A stretch of 54,892 bases of DNA from Suilimivivens sp009774465 (GTDB lineage: Bacteria; Bacillota; Clostridia; Lachnospirales; Lachnospiraceae). The translations under genes and the position numbers were made by a program. Positions 33,345-41,315 of this stretch are shown in pieces. Where the stretch lies: the NCBI GenBank assembly GCA_947382645.1, contig CANDAE010000027.1, positions 1 through 54,892 on the forward strand. Reading direction: 5' to 3'. The notes below the pieces were generated by a model. That model was given only the letters and a program-made list of their open reading frames with translations, was not told the DNA's origin and ran no database searches. Each line of letters starts with the position of its first letter. The stretch's first letter is position 1.

Positions 33345-34322
33345 CTATTTTTGAGATTTTAAAATGTTTTGAGCCCATTCGAGGATTTTCATAACACGTA
33401 TGCACTGCTCCGGTCCTGACATGGATTCCTTTCTTTTGACTATGCAGTCGGCAAAATGCTCCAAACTATTCAAAAGAGAATCTTCAAACGATATATGCGG
33501 CATAAAAACGTCTCCTACTCTGGTCTTAAACTCATAGTCGCCATATATTTCTCCCTGGACAACGTCAATACCACTGTCATATATTTTTAACTTATTTATT
33601 GCCAAATCATCAAATATCACCATCTTTTTTGTACCCCCAATAGTAGTAGTACGCACTTTAACTGGTGAAATCCAACTTGAGTTAATATTTACAAGTTTTT
33701 CTCCTGACTTCATGGTAAGATATGTAATATTCTCCTGCTTTCCACAGAACTTTGTCCCTACTATATCCAAATATTCCGGCTCAAATCCTCCTAATAAATA
33801 ATCAATCACTGCAATGTCATGCACTGCCAAATCAAGCATTGCATTAATATCTTTTCTAATCGGTCCCAGGTTAATCCGTGAAATATCAATATAAATAACA
33901 TCTCCCAATTCACCATCATCAATCATCTTTTTTATATATCGAATCACCGGATTATATATCATTAAATGATCACAATGTAAAATAACCTTTTTTGCCTCAG
34001 CCAATTTCACCAACTGCTCTGCTAATGCAACATTTTTTGCCAAAGGTTTTTCTATAAAAACATCTTTTCCTGCTGCCATTGCATCCATAGCAATTTGAAA
34101 GCTGTATTCTGTCTGGGTACATATAGCCACCGCATCTACTTCATCCAGTTTTTCCAGATAATCATTTATTACCGAAACATTTGGCATTGTAGTTCTTGCC
34201 ATCTCACATTTTTTTAAATCTGTCTCAACAAGATATTCAAGTTTAAATTTAGATGATAGTATAAGTTTCTTTGCTACATTATTGCCCCAGTAGCCATATC
34301 CAATCTGCATAATTCTTATCAT
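33345..34322 (-). CDS. Gfo/Idh/MocA-family oxidoreductase (WlbA/WbpB-like)
   Basis: This is a 325-residue NAD(P)-dependent sugar oxidoreductase. The N-terminal nucleotide-binding start is QIGYGYWGNNVAKKL, the catalytic lysine motif is EKPLAKN (about 93-99), and a later DLAVHDIAVIDYLL is the family's catalytic/metal region. In Wlb/Wbp clusters this enzyme oxidises C3 of a UDP-amino sugar to give the substrate of a DegT aminotransferase. Here a DegT aminotransferase and a hexapeptide acetyltransferase follow close by, so the same role is likely, but the aldehyde-acid-forming UDP-GlcNAc dehydrogenase (WbpA-type) is not in the window. GGGGAGAG lies 7 nt before the ATG. Confidence 0.9.
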   Translation of the reverse strand: MIRIMQIGYGYWGNNVAKKLILSSKFKLEYLVETDLKKCEMARTTMPNVSVINDYLEKLDEVDAVAICTQTEYSFQIAMDAMAAGKDVFIEKPLAKNVALAEQLVKLAEAKKVILHCDHLMIYNPVIRYIKKMIDDGELGDVIYIDISRINLGPIRKDINAMLDLAVHDIAVIDYLLGGFEPEYLDIVGTKFCGKQENITYLTMKSGEKLVNINSSWISPVKVRTTTIGGTKKMVIFDDLAINKLKIYDSGIDVVQGEIYGDYEFKTRVGDVFMPHISFEDSLLNSLEHFADCIVKRKESMSGPEQCIRVMKILEWAQNILKSQK

Positions 34323-34324
34323 TT

Positions 34325-35242
34325 TTATGCTCTCCCCGGATAAAGCTTTCCTAAATATCCATTTTCTACATAGTCAATGCGCCAATGCTGACACTTTTTG
34401 CACATAGTTCCATCTGCAATTTCATTATTATTATGTGCTTCTCTTAGTTCCTCATATAATGGTGAATTCCACGCTTCTTCTATCGTCATTTTATTTAGAT
34501 TTAAATCGTGCAGTCCCCCTCGCCAGTCATAACAGCATAAAGCAAGTTGTCCATCCCAATATACCAGCAAATCCGTAAATATTTTACGACATGGCTTTCT
34601 ATCCGGAACTTCCTCTTCTAATAATTTCTGAATTTCTACATTGCGAAATCTCCCATTATCATCATGTTCATAATATACACGCACAATATCTACATACTTT
34701 TTCCAAAATTCTATAAACTTTTCCTGCCCTGGCATATAATCTTCAACTTCAATAGTTGAAACTTGCAATGTTGGTGCCTGTAATCCTTTTTTCTTTCTTT
34801 CCTCACATTTTTTACTTAAATAAATTACATTATCACGACTGACATCCAGGTTTCCACATAATCTGGATTTTCTATAAATTTCCGGATCCAGTGTATCCAG
34901 TGAAAAAGATATAAAATCAATTCCAGTTTCTAACAACTTATCGGCCATATCTTTAGTCATTTCAAACGCATTGGTTGCATATTGAATTGGACCAATTCCC
35001 CTTTTTTTAGCATATTCTACACATTCTATAAATTGAGGATGTAATAAAGATTCTCCCCTAAAAAATACGACTAATTTAACTGGTAAATGTTTTGCTGCTT
35101 CATCTACAATTTTTTTATACAATTCCATAGACATGTATCCTATTTTCATGTCCACTGACTGCCTTGGACAAAAAGTGCATGAAACATTGCACCTATTTGT
35201 CAATTCTACTGTTATTCTGTCAGGGAATTCTAATTTTTTCAT
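34325..35242 (-). CDS. Radical SAM/SPASM-like protein
   Basis: This is a 305-residue protein starting with the radical SAM motif CNVSCTFC (Cys18, Cys22, Cys25), then FFRGESLLHP, and a second cysteine group at the C terminus (PCRKIF, LCCYDW, MCKKCQHW) typical of SPASM domains that carry auxiliary 4Fe-4S clusters. It belongs to the same broad class as the two other radical SAM proteins in the island but has no Rossmann extension. It lies between the Gfo/Idh oxidoreductase and the acetyltransferase genes, so it probably acts on the same sugar or on its acceptor. GGAGG lies 10 nt before the ATG. Confidence 0.85.
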   Translation of the reverse strand: MKKLEFPDRITVELTNRCNVSCTFCPRQSVDMKIGYMSMELYKKIVDEAAKHLPVKLVVFFRGESLLHPQFIECVEYAKKRGIGPIQYATNAFEMTKDMADKLLETGIDFISFSLDTLDPEIYRKSRLCGNLDVSRDNVIYLSKKCEERKKKGLQAPTLQVSTIEVEDYMPGQEKFIEFWKKYVDIVRVYYEHDDNGRFRNVEIQKLLEEEVPDRKPCRKIFTDLLVYWDGQLALCCYDWRGGLHDLNLNKMTIEEAWNSPLYEELREAHNNNEIADGTMCKKCQHWRIDYVENGYLGKLYPGRA

Positions 35243-35300
35243 TTCAATCTATCCTCCTTACTTTTATTACAACACTTTCATGCTCCACAATTTGTCCACT

Positions 35301-35846
35301 TTAAGTAAACTCCTTCAAATTATATACTTTATTACACTTATAACATTGTCCATTATCATCCAGCTTAAATCCACATCTACATACCCAGCCTATTTGCTGT
35401 GCTGGATTCCCCACTACTAAAGCATGACTTTTTACATTTTTTGTTACAACGCTTCCCGCTCCGACCATTGCATATCCACCAATTGTAACACCACACCTAA
35501 CAGTTGCATTAGCTCCAATAGAAGCACCTTTTTTTACTAATGTTTTGGAAATTTGCCATTTTTCATTAAAAGATCTTGGATACATATCGTTGGTAAAAGT
35601 CATTGATGGGCCTAAAAAAACATCATCTTCCAATATCACGCCATGATAAATATTAACATTATTTTGTATTTTCACACGATTTCCAATAGTAACATTTTCA
35701 TCTACATATACATTTTTGCTTATAATACATTGTTCTCCAATTTTAGCGCCCTCACGCACCTGCGCCTGATTCCATATTTTGGAGCCACTGCCAATTTCCG
35801 CTCCCTGATCTACCTCTGCAGTTTTGTGTATAAACACATTTTCCAT
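35301..35846 (-). CDS. Hexapeptide-repeat N-acetyltransferase (WlbB/WbpD-like)
   Basis: This is a 181-residue left-handed beta-helix acyltransferase with the I-G-x-x-x-x repeat (EIGSGSKIWNQAQVREGAKIGEQ ... ASIGANATVRCGVTIG) and the typical loop FTNDMYPRS that supplies the catalytic histidine/aspartate region. It ends in a cysteine-containing tail (CRCGFKL, CYKCNK) that could bind zinc, a common feature of WlbB-like enzymes. It should acetylate the 3-amino group made by the DegT aminotransferase (35849-37045), 2 nt upstream. GAGGAAAAG supports the ATG. Confidence 0.88.
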   Translation of the reverse strand: MENVFIHKTAEVDQGAEIGSGSKIWNQAQVREGAKIGEQCIISKNVYVDENVTIGNRVKIQNNVNIYHGVILEDDVFLGPSMTFTNDMYPRSFNEKWQISKTLVKKGASIGANATVRCGVTIGGYAMVGAGSVVTKNVKSHALVVGNPAQQIGWVCRCGFKLDDNGQCYKCNKVYNLKEFT

Positions 35847-35848
35847 AA

Positions 35849-37045
35849 TTACTTTTCCTCATAAAATTTGTTTGTCACATCAACTACATAGCGAACCTGT
35901 TCATCTGTCATTTCCGGAAAAATAGGAAGACATACAGATTGTAGCGATAATTCCTCTGCTACCGGTAAATGCGCATTGGGGTTTCCACAATTTGAAGAGT
36001 TAAAAGCTTTTTGCTTATGTAATGGCACCGGATAAAACGTACCATTCCCTACGCCATTTTGCGTTAAGTAACTGCACAATTCCTGCTTATATTTTGACCG
36101 GACAACAAACTGGTGCCAGCATGATTTCATATCTGCTGAGTACACTGGTTTTCGTAATTTATCAGTCAAACCTTCAAAATACATTGATGCAATTTCCGCC
36201 CGTCTGCTATTATAGTGATCTAAATGCTTTAGCTTCACAGATAAAACAGCTGCCTGTAAGGCACCCAGCCTTGAGTTATATCCAATAAGATAATTGTAAT
36301 ACCTGTACGGATTATACAAACCCGAAACAGCTTCATTAACACTTAATTCCTCGTTCCCTAAACCTAAGAGACTAAATGCCTCTGCTCCATTTTGTCCTGC
36401 GCCATGATCTTTATATGCCCGAATAATCTTTGCCAGCTCATCATCATTAGTTGTTACCATTCCTCCATCTCCCGCACCTCCAAGGTTCTTGGTTGGGTAA
36501 AATGAAAAACAGCCAACGTCGCCCAACGTACCTGCTTTTTGGGCTTTGTATTCACTCCCAATCGCCTGCGCATCATCTTCAATTACCTTTAGCCCATATC
36601 TTTTTGCTATGTCCATAATACTGTCCATGTCACACATGGCCCCAAAAATATGAACTGGTAAAATAGCTTTTGTTTTGCTCGTAATTGCCTGTTCTATCTC
36701 TTTTGGATCAATGGTATAATCATCCTCTTTAATATCAACAAAAACAGGAATTGCTCCTATTGAAGCAATAGCTTCGGCTGTTGCAAAAAAAGTAAACGGT
36801 GTTGTTATGACTTCATCTCCAGGCTGCACATCACATGCTTTTAGTGCAAGTACAAGTGCATCCGTTCCATTTGAACATGTCGCAACATGCCTGACAGATA
36901 AATATTCCTCCATTTGTTTTTCAAAATTTCGAACATACGTACCCTCAACATAAGAACAGCTCTCCATCACTTCCAAAATCAGAGGTTCTACTTCACCTTT
37001 AATTTTTTTATATTGCATTTTCAAATCAAGAAACGGAACTTCCAT
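35849..37045 (-). CDS. DegT/DnrJ/EryC1/StrS-family sugar aminotransferase (WlbC/WbpE-like)
   Basis: This is a 398-residue PLP-dependent aminotransferase, starting VPFLDLKMQYKKIK. It has the NGTDALVLALKA segment, the PLP-aldimine region EDDAQAIGS, and the lysine-bearing motif SFYPTKNLGGAGDGGMV. It would aminate a keto sugar nucleotide at C3 (or C4) using glutamate. With the Gfo/Idh enzyme and the hexapeptide acetyltransferase it completes a diamino-sugar pathway of the Wlb/Wbp type. The ATG at 37045 is 5 nt after GGAGG; the ATG one codon earlier is too close. Confidence 0.93.
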   Translation of the reverse strand: MEVPFLDLKMQYKKIKGEVEPLILEVMESCSYVEGTYVRNFEKQMEEYLSVRHVATCSNGTDALVLALKACDVQPGDEVITTPFTFFATAEAIASIGAIPVFVDIKEDDYTIDPKEIEQAITSKTKAILPVHIFGAMCDMDSIMDIAKRYGLKVIEDDAQAIGSEYKAQKAGTLGDVGCFSFYPTKNLGGAGDGGMVTTNDDELAKIIRAYKDHGAGQNGAEAFSLLGLGNEELSVNEAVSGLYNPYRYYNYLIGYNSRLGALQAAVLSVKLKHLDHYNSRRAEIASMYFEGLTDKLRKPVYSADMKSCWHQFVVRSKYKQELCSYLTQNGVGNGTFYPVPLHKQKAFNSSNCGNPNAHLPVAEELSLQSVCLPIFPEMTDEQVRYVVDVTNKFYEEK

Positions 37046-37068
37046 CATATCCTCCTTTTATTGAAAGT

Positions 37069-38322
37069 TCATAATTGTTTAATAATGAACTCTCCATCTT
37101 CCCAATAGGAACCCCCAAATGTACCTGTTTTTATAACTTCAATTGCCTTAATAATATGCCTGGCTTGTCTAATTGGTGTATGTTTTTCAAATACCATCTT
37201 TCTTCCATTATCTGCTATGTACTGCATCTCTTTAGGATTCTTAAACAAGTAATCACAAATTTCCAAAACATTGTCTGAGGTAACCGTAACCATATTTTCC
37301 CAATCTTTAAATCCATAGTTCTTAAGAGGTTTAATGTTCTGGCATAGCAATAAAGCTCCTCTGGCTGGTATTTCTGCATACTTTCTTACCAACTGATTTG
37401 CACAACCGCCACAAGCATACCCGATTTTAGATTTCCTTAATGCAACATTATAATTTTCCCGCCACATAACAATAGATTCTCTTGTCATCTTTGAATCTAT
37501 ATATGGACAAGGACTCTCTAATTTTTCATCAAGCAATTTATCTTCTTCGTGCCAATATATATTTTGAGAAATACGTGATACTGACATGCGATATGCAAAA
37601 TCCCTTTCATAATACTGGTCATACACCTTGTAACCAGACGTTTCCATTATTTTTGTAATTTTAGCCCTTTCCGGATAATAAAAAGCATCTAAATTACCTG
37701 GTATCGTCATATCGTACATTCTATCCTTAAGGGAATTTGAAAAGTATTCTTTCGGGCTGACAGTGCTCTCTGACATTGATATTATTTTAGCTTTATTTTT
37801 TTGACAAAAACAATAATATCGATTTGAACCCCCCCTTTTTCTCATTTCTTCGTCTATAATTAGCGGGGAGAAATACTCACTCCCACTTCCCCAAAAATAG
37901 AACCCACAGGACAACAAATCATTAATACAATTTTCCCAAATCTCTGTAAATGTATATGTATCAAATTGATACAATAACAATTTTACAGCTTCAATCTGCT
38001 TTGCATCATTAACGATATTATCTACCCACCTTATAGACTGGTAAATACTATAGTCAGACATAAAATATCTATGCCAGTGAAACGCCAATCGTATATCCAG
38101 ATATTCCTGCTGCAGCATTGCCAAGGAAAAATCTAAAACCAAAATATCATACCCACCATTTTCTTTCCAAAAAGAACTTAAACCTTCCTCCAGCTTTTCC
38201 TGTGAAACATAACCGGGGCCAAAAAAATCCACTTGAGCAACCTCTAAGAATGCCTGTACATTATTAATACGCATATCATTCGAGTGTTCATGGTTTGTAG
38301 TAATAAATAACATTTTATTCAT
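37069..38322 (-). CDS. CgeB-like glycosyltransferase
   Basis: This is a 417-residue soluble protein. The C-terminal part (about 300-400) has the CgeB/glycosyltransferase-1-like pattern: IPARGALLLCQNIKPLKNYGF, then FKNPKEMQYIADNGRKMVFEKHTPIRQARHII. The N-terminal part (MLFITTNHEHSNDMRINNVQAFLEV) fits a GT-B acceptor domain. CgeB-like proteins act on spore-surface and flagellar glycans in Firmicutes. The gene overlaps the MaoC-like gene end by 8 nt and lies upstream of the DegT aminotransferase. The donor sugar is unknown. Confidence 0.75.
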   Translation of the reverse strand: MNKMLFITTNHEHSNDMRINNVQAFLEVAQVDFFGPGYVSQEKLEEGLSSFWKENGGYDILVLDFSLAMLQQEYLDIRLAFHWHRYFMSDYSIYQSIRWVDNIVNDAKQIEAVKLLLYQFDTYTFTEIWENCINDLLSCGFYFWGSGSEYFSPLIIDEEMRKRGGSNRYYCFCQKNKAKIISMSESTVSPKEYFSNSLKDRMYDMTIPGNLDAFYYPERAKITKIMETSGYKVYDQYYERDFAYRMSVSRISQNIYWHEEDKLLDEKLESPCPYIDSKMTRESIVMWRENYNVALRKSKIGYACGGCANQLVRKYAEIPARGALLLCQNIKPLKNYGFKDWENMVTVTSDNVLEICDYLFKNPKEMQYIADNGRKMVFEKHTPIRQARHIIKAIEVIKTGTFGGSYWEDGEFIIKQL

Positions 38323-38713
38323 CTAACATTACCTTTGCATTTCCCAAAATGACTTCTGTATTGTCCTGATTTACAATAACTGTTTCTAAAAATAAAATCT
38401 TTCCTTCAATCTTCATTACCTTCACAGTAGCAGTAACCATATCCCCTATATATACAGGCTTAACAAATTTTAAACTCTGTTCTAAATAAATCGCTCCCTC
38501 CCCCGGCAACTGCATTCCTATAACAGCTGATATCAAAGATGCAACTAAAATCCCATGACAGATTTTTTTTCCAAACCTTGTTTTTTTTGCTGCTTCTGAA
38601 TTAATATGTATTGGATTAAAATCACCAGAAATCTCAGAAAATTCATAAACATCTTCTTCTGAAATAACCTTTGACAATCGTGCTGAATCGCCAATTTTTA
38701 TATTCTTAATCAT
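38315..38713 (-). CDS. MaoC-like (R)-specific enoyl-CoA hydratase (hot-dog fold)
   Basis: This is a 132-residue hot-dog-fold protein. The catalytic motif SGDFNPIHIN has Asp31 and His36, the same positions as in the (R)-hydratase PhaJ, followed by GFGKKICHGILVASLI-type helix (here RFGKKICHGILVAS). It should hydrate trans-2-enoyl-CoA to (R)-3-hydroxyacyl-CoA. An enzyme of fatty-acid metabolism is unexpected in a glycan operon. The next gene upstream is an LpxD-like acyltransferase, and the two overlap by 8 nt, so the product may be a 3-hydroxyacyl donor for acylating an amino sugar. It could also serve a thioester-linked ACP substrate. Confidence 0.88.
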   Translation of the reverse strand: MIKNIKIGDSARLSKVISEEDVYEFSEISGDFNPIHINSEAAKKTRFGKKICHGILVASLISAVIGMQLPGEGAIYLEQSLKFVKPVYIGDMVTATVKVMKIEGKILFLETVIVNQDNTEVILGNAKVMLDE

Positions 38714-39623
38714 TTCTGTCCCTCAAAGTTTTTGCCGGAATTCCAGCAACTACTTTTCCTTTAGATACATCTTTTGTAACAACAGCACCGATACCTGTAA
38801 ATGCATTATTTTCAATACAAACACCATCAATCACCAGTGTTCCAGGCGCCAACCATACATTTTCTTCAATAATAGTGCTCCCAGAAATCACTACACCTGC
38901 TGCAAGCATTGTTCTTTTTCCTATGTGATCATTATGAGCAATATGGCATAAATTATCTGTTTTTACATAATCCTCAATGACCGTATCTGCCAAACACCCA
39001 CGCGAAATTGTATTATTGGCTCCTATTGTTACATGACTTCCAATTACTACCCCACCCAAATGAGGAATGGCAATAGGATTGCCTTCTTCGTCTTTGTAAT
39101 ATCCAAAGCCAACTGCACCTATTACTGTCCCCGATTCTATTTTTGTAAAATCACCTATTACTACCTTGCCTTGTATCGAGACATTATGAAGAATCTCAAC
39201 ATTATTTCCTAATATAACTTCAGGTCCCACATAACTATGATGGCCTACATATAAATTCTGACCTATCATCTTAGTTTCCACTACTGCTGTCGCTTCTATA
39301 ACTTTTTCTCTGTTTTCCTGATCCATATGTCCAAAAAATTTAGATACTATCCTAAAATAAGTCCGGCGCACATTTTCTACATAAACAATTGAAAATGCTG
39401 CATTATCAATAGCATCCCCCTTCTCTGCTACTAAAACCAGACCTTCTATCTTGTTCAATTCATTAATATCCACTTTTTCCAAACTGCCAGCCCATGTTAT
39501 GGAATTTGCTTTCAAACTATTCAAAGCGCAAAATGAATTAAAAACTATTTCCATTTTCCCATAATAATCATACGGAATATTAGATTCCTCCAAAAAATGC
39601 AGTACATCAATAATTTTTATCAT
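38706..39623 (-). CDS. LpxD-like hexapeptide acyltransferase
   Basis: This is a 305-residue protein with an N-terminal uridine-binding-type domain (about 1-105, with NSFCALNSLKANSITWAG) and a long left-handed beta-helix of hexapeptide repeats (NLYVGHHSYVGPEVILGNNVEIL ... IIEENVWLAPGTLVIDG). It includes the catalytic histidine region CHIAHNDHIGKR, as in LpxD. LpxD adds an (R)-3-hydroxyacyl chain to a UDP-amino sugar. In a Gram-positive without lipid A its role must differ; the adjacent MaoC-like hydratase suggests a hydroxyacylated amino sugar. It overlaps both neighbouring genes (17 and 8 nt). Confidence 0.88.
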   Translation of the reverse strand: MIKIIDVLHFLEESNIPYDYYGKMEIVFNSFCALNSLKANSITWAGSLEKVDINELNKIEGLVLVAEKGDAIDNAAFSIVYVENVRRTYFRIVSKFFGHMDQENREKVIEATAVVETKMIGQNLYVGHHSYVGPEVILGNNVEILHNVSIQGKVVIGDFTKIESGTVIGAVGFGYYKDEEGNPIAIPHLGGVVIGSHVTIGANNTISRGCLADTVIEDYVKTDNLCHIAHNDHIGKRTMLAAGVVISGSTIIEENVWLAPGTLVIDGVCIENNAFTGIGAVVTKDVSKGKVVAGIPAKTLRDRND

Positions 39624-40377
39624 ACATTTTTTCCTTCGTCACATTCACCCTATTGCATTTCACAAGATCACTTTTATAAATTTCCAGGCTTTTTTCCATT
39701 CGCCCCTTTGCACAACGCTCTACCCTTTCATATGGATACATGCTGCGCTCCTGCCACCATACTGGATGCGTCAGCACTTGTAATTTAGACGAATTATCCA
39801 AACTCATTAATACATTTTCCAAACGCTGAAATCGCCAATATCCATTAGAATCAGAACAATACATCAGATTGTTTCTCACATTATCGCCATACACATTAAA
39901 TAATCCTCCAAGCTCCTCATATGGAAGTAAGTGCCAGCTCCCTCCCACATCTGGATTGTGAAATGACATATGTGATATTTCAACATCCAATATTGACTCT
40001 AACATATTTTTCTCGAATAATATCTTTTGCTCTAAGCCACAAATATCCTCTATATTTAAATTGTAAAAAGAAGGTTCAAAATGCAAACCTATAATTGCAC
40101 TTTCAGATATAGTTTTTAACATTTTAACAATCTCTTTTTCTAAAACGCTATAAAATGAACTGTGCATATAAACAAAATAATATGCTTTTATCCCCAATTC
40201 CTTCTCTATTTGACACAATGCCAATGCGCGATTTACTGAAATGTCTATATCATGGCGCCATACAACTCCATTCGTTTTTATGCATTCTTTATATGAAACA
40301 AAATGACTTTTCTCCTGAACAGTTTGCAATAATCTTTTATAATTATCTTCTGTAAAATCTTCTATATAATAATTCAT
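39607..40377 (-). CDS. Polysaccharide-deacetylase-like (NodB-fold) protein
   Basis: This is a 256-residue protein with a NodB-like pattern: VWRHDIDISVNRALAL (the His-Asp-x-Asp metal motif), IGLHFEPSFY as the second histidine motif, HMSFHNPDVGG and the C-terminal LTHPVWW. This order resembles short polysaccharide deacetylase-like enzymes in glycan islands, which remove N-acetyl groups from amino sugars. No signal peptide is present, so it acts in the cytoplasm on a nucleotide- or lipid-linked sugar. The ATG at 40377 has GAGG 9 nt upstream. It overlaps the LpxD-like gene by 17 nt, so deacetylation followed by hydroxyacylation is an attractive sequence of reactions. Confidence 0.75.
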   Translation of the reverse strand: MNYYIEDFTEDNYKRLLQTVQEKSHFVSYKECIKTNGVVWRHDIDISVNRALALCQIEKELGIKAYYFVYMHSSFYSVLEKEIVKMLKTISESAIIGLHFEPSFYNLNIEDICGLEQKILFEKNMLESILDVEISHMSFHNPDVGGSWHLLPYEELGGLFNVYGDNVRNNLMYCSDSNGYWRFQRLENVLMSLDNSSKLQVLTHPVWWQERSMYPYERVERCAKGRMEKSLEIYKSDLVKCNRVNVTKEKMYDKNY

Positions 40378-40408
40378 CACATCAATGCCTCACATCACAT
40401 ATCAGCTT

Positions 40409-41068
40409 TTATAAAATAATAGTATTCTCAACATCAAAAAGCGGTATTATTAACCATTGATTTTCTGAAATCAATTCTTCCCGATTTTTTTTCAAATCGC
40501 CCCTATAGTTTTCGCTGCAAAAAATATATTTGTCTGTTTCTCTTATACCATTTATTTCTACATTTCCACCTGATAATACTGTAATATCCCAATTTAACAT
40601 TTCAAAAAACTCTTTTATCAGTTCGAAGTTTTCATTACTTCCAATAACAATCACTCTTTCAACATTTGCATATTCTTCCTCCCGAAAAGTCTCCATTAAC
40701 AACTCAAGCTTTACCTGTCGAACCGCATTTTTTCTGAATATTTTTCTCTTTATATAATCATCATAAATTAATGAAAGCGGCAGCAATTTATGATCTTCTG
40801 CATTATAAATAAATAATTTAGATTTATTTACATTTTTGTGTAACAACATATCTATAATCAAATCAGGTTGCCTTACAGTAAGTATTAATTTTCCATATTC
40901 ATATGAATCAATTATATCTGGAGCGCAGACACTATATCCGTTCTTCAAAGTATTCCATTTTTGCGGATTACTATCTATAATTCCTATGATTTCACCATAT
41001 TTTATTCCTTCACTGGAAAGATATATATCGCAGTAATTTCCCGCACCATATAGAATAATTTTATCCAT
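40409..41068 (-). CDS. Stand-alone Rossmann-like module protein
   Basis: This is a 219-residue protein that starts directly with the island's module (MDKIILYGAGNYCDIYLSS ... GIIDSNPQKWNTLKNGYSVCAPDII) and then has a second alpha/beta part (VIVIGSNENFELIKEFFEML). No catalytic domain is attached. The module looks like a nucleotide-sugar or PglD-type N-terminal domain that binds a nucleotide or UDP-sugar. It may act as a subunit with one of the other enzymes. GAGG is well placed before the ATG, and a 247-nt gap separates it from the acetyltransferase gene upstream. Confidence 0.7.
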   Translation of the reverse strand: MDKIILYGAGNYCDIYLSSEGIKYGEIIGIIDSNPQKWNTLKNGYSVCAPDIIDSYEYGKLILTVRQPDLIIDMLLHKNVNKSKLFIYNAEDHKLLPLSLIYDDYIKRKIFRKNAVRQVKLELLMETFREEEYANVERVIVIGSNENFELIKEFFEMLNWDITVLSGGNVEINGIRETDKYIFCSENYRGDLKKNREELISENQWLIIPLFDVENTIIL

Positions 41069-41315
41069 GATACCTCATTAACCTCCCGACATTATTCTTT
41101 TGGTTATATGTAATCGTTTAAAACACTTTTCCTAAATAACATGACATTATCAATAAATACTATTGTTCATTATTCGGATGACTATGACTATCTCTATCTC
41201 TAATTTCTCTAATTTTTAAACTCATTTTAAGATTCTTAAGAAAACTTCTAATGTGTAACAAGTATTATCGCTGGGACGTCATATTTTTTAATCATTCATT
41301 CCATTTAGGTTCGCA
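41069..41315. other. 247-bp AT-rich gap inside the glycan operon
   Basis: This is the only sizeable gap in the island. It is AT-rich, with one 21-codon minus-strand frame (41160-41225, ending at a TAG) that starts MSLKIREIRDRDS but has no good ribosome binding site and stops early. It could be the remnant of a lost gene. No convincing promoter or terminator is visible here, so read-through from the upstream genes is assumed. Confidence 0.4.

Noticed and set aside
41160..41225. 21-codon minus-strand frame in the operon gap
   Set aside because: Too short, lacks a good ribosome binding site; only noted as a possible remnant.
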